The notes under the pieces were generated by a model, which was not told the DNA's origin, did no database searches, and saw nothing but the letters and a program-made list of their open reading frames with translations. Shown one piece after another: positions 54,430-61,437 of a stretch of 64,000 nt of DNA; the stretch's first letter is position 1, and every line of letters starts with the position of its first letter. The stretch comes from Crossiella cryophila (GTDB taxonomy: Bacteria; Actinomycetota; Actinomycetes; Mycobacteriales; Pseudonocardiaceae), in NCBI RefSeq assembly GCF_014204915.1, contig NZ_JACHMH010000001.1, positions 8,829,501-8,893,500 of the forward strand, written 5' to 3'. The translations under genes and the position numbers were made by a program.

Positions 54430-55407
54430 TTAGTTTCTCGCCGCCGTCGCCAGGTGCCGGTAGGAGGTGAGCATGTCCTCGCGGCTGTGGGTGCTCAGCG
54501 TCACCAGGACCTCGTCGGCCCCGGTGCGGGTGATCAGGTCGTCCAGGGCGGTGGCCATCTCGGTGGGCGTGCCATGGAGTTGGCCGCGCGATGCCTCCGC
54601 CAGCAGGGTGCGTTCGCGCGGGGTCAGGTCCATCGCCAGCACGTCCTCGGGGGAACGCAGCGCGGGGAACTCGCCGTGGGTGCGGGAATGGGCGGTGGCC
54701 CAGGCTTCGGGGAGCAGCAGACGGCGGGCCTGCTCGGTGGTGTCGGCGACGGCGATGGTCGCGGCGACGATGACGTAGGGGTGTGGCGACCACCTGGAGG
54801 GGCGGAAGTCGGTGCGATAGCGGGTGATCGCCTCCGTTGCCCGGGGGCCGCCGGCCACCAGGGGCAGGCCGAAGGCGGCGGCGATGTCCGCGCCGGCGCC
54901 GGTGGCGAGGATGAAGGGGGAGATCGGCTGGCCCTCGCTGGGGAGGGCGTGCACGCCGGGGTGGGTCTGCTGGTCGCCGGTGAAGTAGCCGAGCAGTTCG
55001 GTCAGCCGGGTGGCGAAGGTGTCGGCGGCTTCCTTGTCCTGGCCGAGGGCCCGGCGGACGCCGTTGGTGAACCCGACCGAGCGGCCAAGGCCCATGTCGA
55101 CCCGGCCGGGGAAGAGGGCCTACAGGACACCGAACTGTTCGGCGACGACCAGGGGCTGGTGGTTGGGCAGCATGACGCCGCCGGTGCCGACCCGGATGGT
55201 GCCGGTGGCGGCCGCGATGGCGGCGGCGAGCACCGTGGGCGCCGACCCGGCCAGCCCGGGAACGCTGTGGTGCTCGGACACCCAGAACCGGTGGTAGCCC
55301 AGCTCCTCGGCCTGCTGGGCGAAGCGCACCGTGTCCCGCAACGCCTGCGCCGCGCTCTGGCCTTGTCTGGTGCTCGACCGGTCGAGGATGGAAAGCCGTG
55401 CTGTCAC
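54430..55407 (-). pseudogene. Luciferase-like monooxygenase gene interrupted by an amber codon
   Basis: A 325-codon frame for an LLM-class flavin oxidoreductase of the MsnO8 type (SILDRSSTRQGQSAAQALRD; RFWVSEHHSVPGLAGSAP; GGVMLPNHQPLVVAEQFGVL; LFPGRVDMGLGRSVG). The frame is broken only by a TAG at 55120-55122 where the family has Glu (EQFG.LEALFPGR), which is one base from GAG. Either the gene is newly inactivated or the codon is read through. A downstream start could yield a C-terminal 221-residue piece, which would lack the substrate pocket. The 125 bp upstream show no gene. Confidence 0.8.
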
Positions 55408-55532
55408 GTAGTGGACAACGCCGGTGGGGCGCGGAGATTCCCGTGGGACGGGTGGGGGTGGTCAACGCCACCGGGCGTTGACCCGGCGGTCGCGATCCGG
55501 CTCGGCACCGTCCTCGGCTCGGTTGCCGATGC

Positions 55533-56663
55533 CTACTTCGGGCCGTAGCGAACCCAGTCCGGCCCGCCGCCCTCCAGGTTCACGCCCTTCTCGAGCACGG
55601 CCAGGTTGTGGTGGAAGTGCAGGCTCCTCACCGACCGGTCGGTAGGGGCGCGATCGCGGGGGCTTGACGCCAGGACTTCCTCGTGGTTCAGGCCGTCGAC
55701 CAGGGTTTTGAGGAAACCGAGACTGGTGTGTGGGGAGTTGAGGTCCTCGCTGGTGCCGCCGAAGCGGGGCCAGTAGGAGGTCTGCAGGTCCTCGATCGCG
55801 TAGTAGCCGCCGTCGCGGACGTGCGGGAACAGGGTGTGGAAGGTGGTCAGCACGTGGGCGTTCTGGTGGCTGCCGTCGTCGATGACGATGTCCAGCGGGC
55901 CGGTGCGGGCCACCACCTCCTCCAGTGCCTTGGGATCGGACTGGTCGGCGCGCAGGATGTGGATTCGTTGCTGGGCATGGGGAGTCTTGTCGTGCACGTC
56001 GACGCCGTGGATGGTGGCGCGTGGGAAGTAGTGCTTCCACATGCGCAGCGAGGCGCCGCCCGCGGTGGGGTTGTCGAAGCCGCCGATGCCGATCTCCAGC
56101 ACGGTCAGCGGGCGGTCGCGCAGCGGCTCGAAGTAGCGCGGGTAGTGCTGGGTGTAGTGGTGGATCCCCCACTTGTCCGACTCGTGCCGGCTGGCCAGCT
56201 CGGTCAGGGTGGGCCGGTCGCGGTGGTCCAGGGTGGCCAGCAGGCGTTGGGTGGCGGCGAAGAAGGCCGGTGGGCGGCGGAAGGACTCGATGTTCCCGGC
56301 GTCGCGGAGTTCCACCTGACGACTGGCGGCACTCGCCGCCTCGCGCGGGCCCAGGAGCTGGCGGAGCAGTTCGCCCAGGTCCTGGTGGATGGTGGCGTGC
56401 GGGTTGGCGGATCGGGCCTGGGTGTGGGTGGCGCCCGCGTCGGTGATGCCGACCAGGTGGTCGGTTGTGGTGTCGCGGTGGGACAGGCGGAGTTGGACCT
56501 CGATCCTGGTGTCCGGGTCCAGGCGGGGCGGGTCCAGGCGGTAGGCGATCTCGTCGGCGGCGATCTCGGTGCAGCGGGCCGGGCCCACCTCGTCGATGGC
56601 GGTGGCGAGGTCGGCCGGGTGGCCGCCCGCGGCCGAGATGAGCCGGGTGATGTCGGTTGACAT
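55533..56663 (-). CDS. MycE-like sugar O-methyltransferase
   Basis: A 376-residue methyltransferase matching the MycE group (mycinamicin 2''-O-methyltransferase). An N-terminal auxiliary domain spans about residues 1-140; the catalytic part starts near SDKWGIHHYTQHYPRYFEPL, then VLEIGIGGFDNP and VIDDGSHQNAHV with IEDLQTSYW, which in MycE carry the metal-binding acids. MycE acts on a sugar hydroxyl of a glycoside, so this enzyme may methylate the sugar of a glycosylated product, perhaps the one made by the neighbouring cluster. It ends an operon with the MmgE/PrpD and HAD genes (25-nt gap). Confidence 0.85.
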   Translation of the reverse strand: MSTDITRLISAAGGHPADLATAIDEVGPARCTEIAADEIAYRLDPPRLDPDTRIEVQLRLSHRDTTTDHLVGITDAGATHTQARSANPHATIHQDLGELLRQLLGPREAASAASRQVELRDAGNIESFRRPPAFFAATQRLLATLDHRDRPTLTELASRHESDKWGIHHYTQHYPRYFEPLRDRPLTVLEIGIGGFDNPTAGGASLRMWKHYFPRATIHGVDVHDKTPHAQQRIHILRADQSDPKALEEVVARTGPLDIVIDDGSHQNAHVLTTFHTLFPHVRDGGYYAIEDLQTSYWPRFGGTSEDLNSPHTSLGFLKTLVDGLNHEEVLASSPRDRAPTDRSVRSLHFHHNLAVLEKGVNLEGGGPDWVRYGPK

Positions 56664-56688
56664 GGTGTTTCCCCCTGGTGTCGCGTCC

Positions 56689-58044
56689 CTAACCCAGTTC
56701 TAGCAGGCGGGTGAGGTCGTTGATGTCGGGGAGGGTGTGCAGCCTGTCGAGCGTGGACCTGAGTTGGGCGGCCCGGTCCGGGGTGAGGATGCCGGTGGTG
56801 AGCGCGGTGAACTTGTCGGCCAGGTCCTGTGTGGACAGTGGGTTCCGGTGACTGCCCAGTGGGTGTTCGACTTCCCGGTGGTGCACGGCGCCGGTGCTGG
56901 TGGTGAGGTGGACGGTGGAGCCGATCGACTGGTGGGCCTGCCGGTCGAACCCGGGATCGCCGGTGATGGTGATTTTCTGGGCCAGGGCGTCGATATCCGG
57001 GTCGGCGCCGCGGTCGGTGAGGATGTCGGCGAAGGTGACGTGGCCCTGGTGCGCGGCCACGGCCAGCACGTACTGGACGCTGTGCGAGCGCAGTGGGTTG
57101 TTGTCGATGACCTGGTAGGACGACTCGGGTGCGCGGATCGCGATCTTGGCGATGTCCTGTGGGGACAGGGATTCCGTCGCCATGATGTCGAGCAGGGCGT
57201 CCAGGCTCGCGGGGATGAAGACGCAGCAGGCGTTGCGCTTGAAGAAAAGCCGGGTGATCTCGTGGCGGGTGCCGATGCCCTCCAGCAGCGCGTGCTGGTC
57301 CCACTGGCCGGTGAAGGCCTTGCCGAAGGGGTACTTGCCGCCGAGGATGTCGGCCGGGCCGCGGAAACCGGTCGCGGCGAGCAGTGCCGCCTGCACCCCG
57401 GCCTGGGCGGCCAGGCCGATGTTGAGCGGGCGGGACTGCTCGGTCGGATCGTCCACCCAGGACAGCAGCCCGCCCGCACTGGTGCCTGCCAGGCCCAGCG
57501 CGTTGCGGAAGGAGTCGTTGTCCAGGCGCAGCAACAGTCCCGCGGCGACCGCGCTGCCCAGCGTGCCCGCCACCGTGGTCGGATGGAAGCCGCGGGCGTA
57601 CTGGGCGGCCGGGCCCAGCGCGTAGCTGACCCTGGCGGCGATGTCGACACCGGCCACGATCGCGGCGAGCACCTCGACGCCGCTGGCGTGCTGCCGTTCG
57701 CCGACGGCCAGGGCCGCCGGGCCGATCACGGCGATGGCGTGCACGTTGGCGGCGGGGTGGTGGCTTTCGATGTCGCAGTAGTAGGCCAGCGCGCCGTTGG
57801 CCAGGGCCGCGGTGGCGGCGGTGGTGCGCAGACAGGATCCGACCAGGCTGGACTCGGGGGTGCCGCCGACCTCGCGGACCAGCCGTTCCAGCAACCGCAT
57901 GATCGGGAACTCGCGGGAGGTGGCGGCGAGCTGCGCGCCGAGGCAGTCGTAGAGGGTGGTCCTGGCCTGGTCGAGCACCGCGACGGGCAGCCGGTCGGGG
58001 GCGAAGGCGGGCAGGGCGTCGAGGAGTTGCTGGGTCGGCGTCAT
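56689..58044 (-). CDS. MmgE/PrpD-family protein
   Basis: A 451-residue protein of the MmgE/PrpD family, which includes 2-methylcitrate dehydratase, cis-aconitate decarboxylase and several isomerases. Recognisable parts are the early DCLGAQLAA stretch, ALANGALAYYCDIESHHPAA (family: ANG.....D.D), the FHPTTVAGTLGSAVAAGLLL motif, and KYPFGKAF. The Asp and His residues of the family active site seem present. Its substrate is unknown. The ATG overlaps the HAD stop (ATGA), so they are coupled. Pairing with a HAD and a MycE-like methyltransferase does not match the methylcitrate cycle. Confidence 0.85.
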   Translation of the reverse strand: MTPTQQLLDALPAFAPDRLPVAVLDQARTTLYDCLGAQLAATSREFPIMRLLERLVREVGGTPESSLVGSCLRTTAATAALANGALAYYCDIESHHPAANVHAIAVIGPAALAVGERQHASGVEVLAAIVAGVDIAARVSYALGPAAQYARGFHPTTVAGTLGSAVAAGLLLRLDNDSFRNALGLAGTSAGGLLSWVDDPTEQSRPLNIGLAAQAGVQAALLAATGFRGPADILGGKYPFGKAFTGQWDQHALLEGIGTRHEITRLFFKRNACCVFIPASLDALLDIMATESLSPQDIAKIAIRAPESSYQVIDNNPLRSHSVQYVLAVAAHQGHVTFADILTDRGADPDIDALAQKITITGDPGFDRQAHQSIGSTVHLTTSTGAVHHREVEHPLGSHRNPLSTQDLADKFTALTTGILTPDRAAQLRSTLDRLHTLPDINDLTRLLELG

Positions 58045-58736
58045 CGGGCGAACCCCAGCAGTGCGGGCAGACCGCGCAGGTCCGGCAGTTCGGCGGCGGG
58101 TTCCGGGGTGTCCGGGTGGCGGGTCTGGGCCTGGCGGTTGATCCACACCGTCGGGATGCCCATCGGCACCGAGCGGGGCAGGTCGACGAACTGGGACTGG
58201 GCCACGTGCACCACCTCGTGCGGCCGCACCCCCGCGCGCTCCAGCACCAGCTCGAACAGGGCCGGGTGCGGCTTGTACGCCCCGACCACCTCGCCGGTGA
58301 TGACGTGCGTGAACGGGTCGCCCAGCTTGCGCGCGCTGACCTCGATGATGTCCTGCTGACTGTTGGAGATCGTGGCCAGCGGCAGGTGGCGGCGCAGCTC
58401 GGCGAGCACCGGGACGGTGTCCGGGAAGGGGTCCGCCTCGGCCATCGCGTCGCCCAGGGTGGCCAGATCCGCTTGCGGCAGCACGATTCCGTCCTCGGCC
58501 AGGGCGGCAGCGGCGGTGCTCGCGAGCAGGTCGCGGTAACGCTGGAACGGGCCGGACACCGCGGGCAGCGCGTGCCGGTGGTACCAGCGGTGGTGGAACT
58601 CCCCGACGTCCAGCTCGACTCCGTTGACCGCGAACAACGTGGCGAGCTGGGCGCGTAGCGCGGAGTCCCAGTCGATCAGCGTGCCGTAGGTGTCGAAGGT
58701 GACCAGTCGGACAGCAGTGTCAAGCGCCATACCCAT
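58041..58736 (-). CDS. HAD-superfamily hydrolase (2-haloacid dehalogenase type)
   Basis: A 231-residue HAD protein of the type II haloacid dehalogenase group. Motif I is TFDTYGTLIDWDSALR (Asp15 as nucleophile), motif II SNSQQD, motif III the Lys in GAYKPHPALF, and motif IV VAQSQFVDLPRS, where Asp is expected. The cap starts after residue 20. The first ATG is 58736 and a second one, 58730, lies two codons on; a promoter just upstream suggests a leaderless transcript, making 58730 possible. It opens the operon with MmgE/PrpD and the MycE-like gene. Confidence 0.88.
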   Translation of the reverse strand: MGMALDTAVRLVTFDTYGTLIDWDSALRAQLATLFAVNGVELDVGEFHHRWYHRHALPAVSGPFQRYRDLLASTAAAALAEDGIVLPQADLATLGDAMAEADPFPDTVPVLAELRRHLPLATISNSQQDIIEVSARKLGDPFTHVITGEVVGAYKPHPALFELVLERAGVRPHEVVHVAQSQFVDLPRSVPMGIPTVWINRQAQTRHPDTPEPAAELPDLRGLPALLGFAR

Positions 58737-58737
58737 G

Positions 58738-58767
58738 ACAGTAGGTACGACTGGCGTCAGTAGTCAA
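58738..58767 (-). promoter_or_regulatory. Promoter and inverted repeats before the HAD operon
   Basis: On the minus strand TTGACT (58762-58767) is followed after 18 nt by TACTGT (58738-58743), a good -35/-10 pair. The expected start of transcription falls on the HAD start codons, so the mRNA may be leaderless. Around it lie an 11-nt palindrome AGTCAATGACT (58762-58772) and a 10-bp inverted repeat ATGACAGTAG/CTACTGTCAT (58735-58744, 58778-58787), which could be operators. Confidence 0.5.
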
Positions 58768-58783
58768 TGACTCTTAACTACTG

Positions 58784-59341
58784 TCATTCCGGGCCGCGCT
58801 GCCTGCGGCGCTCACGGTAGGCCGTGACGTGCGCGCGGTTGCCGCAGCCCTTGGTGTCGCAGAAGCGGCGGGAGTTGGGGCGGGAGGCGTCGACGAAGAC
58901 GTTGCCACAGCCCGCGCCCTCACAGATCCGCAGCCGGGCCGCACCGCTGTCGGCGATGACGGTCAGCAGCGCGACCACGCAGGTGGTGGCCACCCGCTCG
59001 GCCAGCGGCGCCCTCGGCCGGACGTAGTGCCAGTGCCAGTCGCCGTCGTGGTCGGTGAGCTGCGGTTGCGCACCCAGGTCCCGCAGCAGCGCGTTGAGGT
59101 CCTCGACCGATTTGCGCACCGGGGTGCCGCCGAAGACGAACCGCAGCCGGGGCCGCAGCGCGCGCAGCCGCTCCAGGTCGGTCGCGGCCAGCGGCCGGTC
59201 CAGCACCCAGCCGCGGGCGCCGAGCAGTCCGGCCAGCTCCGCCTCGGTGGCCAGGGTGTCCTGCCCGGTCAGCACCTGCTGGCTGTTGACCAGGTCGACG
59301 GCGGTCAGCACGGCCCGCCCGGTGTAATCACTCAGGGCCAT
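58784..59341 (-). CDS. CGNR zinc-finger / ABATE-domain transcriptional regulator
   Basis: A 185-residue protein with an N-terminal ABATE (putative stress-induced regulator) domain and a C-terminal CGNR zinc finger: ICEGAGCGNVFVDASRPNSR, then RFCDTKGCGNRAHVTAYRER, with Cys-x4-Cys-type pairs for zinc. Members are thought to be DNA-binding regulators; function is not well established. ATG 59341 follows GGGAG at 5 nt; GTG 59347 is an alternative. It lies just upstream of the HAD operon on the same strand and could control it through the inverted repeats in the 47-bp gap. Confidence 0.87.
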   Translation of the reverse strand: MALSDYTGRAVLTAVDLVNSQQVLTGQDTLATEAELAGLLGARGWVLDRPLAATDLERLRALRPRLRFVFGGTPVRKSVEDLNALLRDLGAQPQLTDHDGDWHWHYVRPRAPLAERVATTCVVALLTVIADSGAARLRICEGAGCGNVFVDASRPNSRRFCDTKGCGNRAHVTAYRERRRQRGPE

Positions 59342-59450
59342 GGACACTCCCGATCGGCGAGGACTGGATGTTCAGTAGTTCGATCCAGTATAGAGCTGAC
59401 GTTTGGTGCTCCCGCTCATTGTCGGACACGTCAGCCGACTCGTCAGCCAT
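59328..59450 (-). CDS. Possible small ORF overlapping the CGNR start
   Basis: A 40-codon minus-strand frame, MADESADVSDNEREHQTSAL then YWIELLNIQSSPIGSVHGPE, ends 14 nt inside the CGNR gene. It has an ATG with a purine-rich stretch (GGGGGAAG) about 11 nt upstream. The sequence is acidic at first and hydrophobic later and matches nothing I know. It may be a leader peptide coupled to CGNR translation or chance. Confidence 0.3.
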   Translation of the reverse strand: MADESADVSDNEREHQTSALYWIELLNIQSSPIGSVHGPE

Positions 59451-59569
59451 GGACCTGACTTCCCCCCGGATGTCCGGTCGCCGTGTTCGAGGATGCCTGC
59501 TCCGGGCGACGGCTGCCAGGCCGCCGGTTAGCCTGGGCGGGTGGATCGTCTGGTGGGAGTTGAGCACGG

Positions 59570-60589
59570 GTGACGCGGGTGCTGTTCTCGGCGTCGGAGG
59601 AGTACTTCGCGGCCGCCTCGCGTGGGCTGCGGGAGCTGGCGCCGGGCGGGAAGGTCGAGCGGATCGGCCCTGACCTGGGCTGCCTGACCACCGACGGCAC
59701 GCTGGCGGAGATCGCGGACGCGACGCGGGCCAAGCCGGTGGTGTTCGTGCGGCACCTCACCGAGGAGCTGCTGCGGCTGCCGGCGGCCGAGGCGTCCCTG
59801 GACGCGCTGACCGCGGCGGCGGGCCCGCTGCTGGCCGAGCGGGTGGACGCCGGGGCCGAGGTGGCGGTGCAGGCGTGGGTGAGCGGTAAGCGGGCGGTGG
59901 CCTACGGGTCGCAGGAGCTGTACACCGAACTCGGGAAAGCGTTGGCGGAGCAGGGTTTCCCGGTCCGCCGGTCCGGGGCGGAGCAGGTGCTGTCGGCGGT
60001 GATCTCGGACACGCACGTGTCACTGGGCTTCGCCGGGACGGCGCACGCGCTCAGCGACTGGCCGGGCGGCAGGGTTCGGTTGGCCAAGCCAGCCGGGCAG
60101 ATCTGCCGGGCCGAGTTCAAGCTGGAGGAGCTGTTCAAGCTGGTCGACCTGCCGCTGCCACGCGGCGGGACCGCGGTGGACCTGGGCGCGAGCCCTGGCG
60201 GCTGGACCCGGATCCTGCGCGAGCGCGGCCTGGAGGTCTGGGCGGTCGACCCCGGCGACCTGGACCCTCGGCTGCTGGCCGATCCGCTGGTGCACCACGA
60301 ACGCACCACCGCCGGCCGGTTCTTCGAGCGCACCCGGCAGCGGTTCGCGCTGGCCGTCAACGACATGCGGATGGACGCGGTGCTCTCCGCGCAGGTGATG
60401 GTGGACGCGGCCGAGCGGCTGCTGCCCGGCGCGCTGTGCGTGGTGACGCTCAAGATCGGCACCGACCGGCCGCACGACACGGTGCGGGTGGCACTGGGCA
60501 GGCTGCGGCAGCGCTACGAGATCCTGGAGGCCCGGCAGCTGCAGCACAACCGGCACGAGATCACCGTGGTGGGGCGCAGGCTCGGCTGA
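59570..60589 (+). CDS. RlmM/FtsJ-like RNA methyltransferase
   Basis: A 339-residue protein resembling 23S rRNA 2'-O-methyltransferase RlmM: an N-terminal THUMP-like region (about residues 1-165) and a C-terminal FtsJ/RrmJ fold with motif I AVDLGASPGGWTRILRERG (about 203-221). The K-D-K-E catalytic set seems present: Lys in the stretch before motif I (AEFKLEELFKL), Asp in VNDMRMDAV, Lys in VTLKIGT, Glu in RHEITVVG. It probably methylates a ribose in structured RNA. GTG 59570 lies 10 nt after GGGAG. The gap to the divergent CGNR gene is about 230 bp. Confidence 0.8.
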   Translation: MTRVLFSASEEYFAAASRGLRELAPGGKVERIGPDLGCLTTDGTLAEIADATRAKPVVFVRHLTEELLRLPAAEASLDALTAAAGPLLAERVDAGAEVAVQAWVSGKRAVAYGSQELYTELGKALAEQGFPVRRSGAEQVLSAVISDTHVSLGFAGTAHALSDWPGGRVRLAKPAGQICRAEFKLEELFKLVDLPLPRGGTAVDLGASPGGWTRILRERGLEVWAVDPGDLDPRLLADPLVHHERTTAGRFFERTRQRFALAVNDMRMDAVLSAQVMVDAAERLLPGALCVVTLKIGTDRPHDTVRVALGRLRQRYEILEARQLQHNRHEITVVGRRLG

Positions 60590-60593
60590 GGGC

Positions 60594-61217
60594 TCAGATC
60601 ATCCCGGCACGCAGCGCGTAGGCCACCGCGTGCGGCCGGTTCTTCAGGTTGAGCCGCTGGGTGACGCCGGAGATCACGTTCTTCACGGTGCGCTCGGAGT
60701 AGCAGAGCTGGGTGGCGATCTCCGCGGTGTCCCAGCCGTCGGCCATCAACCGCAGCACGTCCACCTCGCGCGGGCTGAGCCCTGCGGCGTTCATGCTCTT
60801 GGGCGCGAGCAGCTCGCGTTGCAGCCGCTCGACGTGTTTGAGCAGCTCACCGAGCATGGCGGGCGGCAGCACCCCGCCGCCGGCCGCGGCCGCGCGGATG
60901 CTGTGCACCAGCCGGTCGCCGGTGGCCGCCGCCCTGGGCAGCACCGCCACCACCCGGCATTCCACCGCGGCGAGCAGTTCGGACTCGTCGAGCTGGTTGA
61001 CCACCAGGACCACCGGCACACCGCCGTTGGCCGCGGCGCGGCGCAGTACGGAGAGCAGTTCGGGGGTCAGCGTGTCGGCCACGACCACCCTGGCGTCCGA
61101 ACGCGGGGACTGCAGGCCCTCCTCGACCGCCATCTCCGGGCGGGTGCGCAGGGTGCTGGACAGGCCTGCGGCGGTGAGTGGATCGGGTGCGTACACCGCC
61201 ACGCGAATTGCTTCCAC
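60594..61217 (-). CDS. NarL/LuxR-family response regulator with atypical receiver
   Basis: A 207-residue regulator. The C-terminal LuxR helix-turn-helix is clear (AAGLSPREVDVLRLMADGWD, then TAEIATQLCYSERTVKNVI). The N-terminal part has a receiver-like pattern (IRVAVYAPDPLTAAGLSS; VVVADTLTPELLSVLRRAA) with Asp48 at the phosphorylation site, but the Lys normally near the end (usually LxKxA) reads VLPRAAA, so phosphorylation control is uncertain. No histidine kinase gene adjoins. GTG 61217 follows GGGGAG. It sits 4 nt from the convergent RNA methyltransferase stop. Confidence 0.85.
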   Translation of the reverse strand: MEAIRVAVYAPDPLTAAGLSSTLRTRPEMAVEEGLQSPRSDARVVVADTLTPELLSVLRRAAANGGVPVVLVVNQLDESELLAAVECRVVAVLPRAAATGDRLVHSIRAAAAGGGVLPPAMLGELLKHVERLQRELLAPKSMNAAGLSPREVDVLRLMADGWDTAEIATQLCYSERTVKNVISGVTQRLNLKNRPHAVAYALRAGMI

Positions 61218-61437
61218 TGCGTTCTCCCCGTACCTGGTGGACCGACACCCCAAGCCTGACGCTGAGTGACACGAGAGACATCGGCCACCTGACGGTGTGC
61301 TCACGACAGGGTGTTGACCTGCGCGGACCGGGGGACGAACGGGCAAACCCGGTGGTGCGCTCGGGCAACCTGCGGGTACCTGCGGAGGTGACCTGCGGAG
61401 GACAGCCCGTGTCCTCCCCGGATGTCATCCGGCCTGG

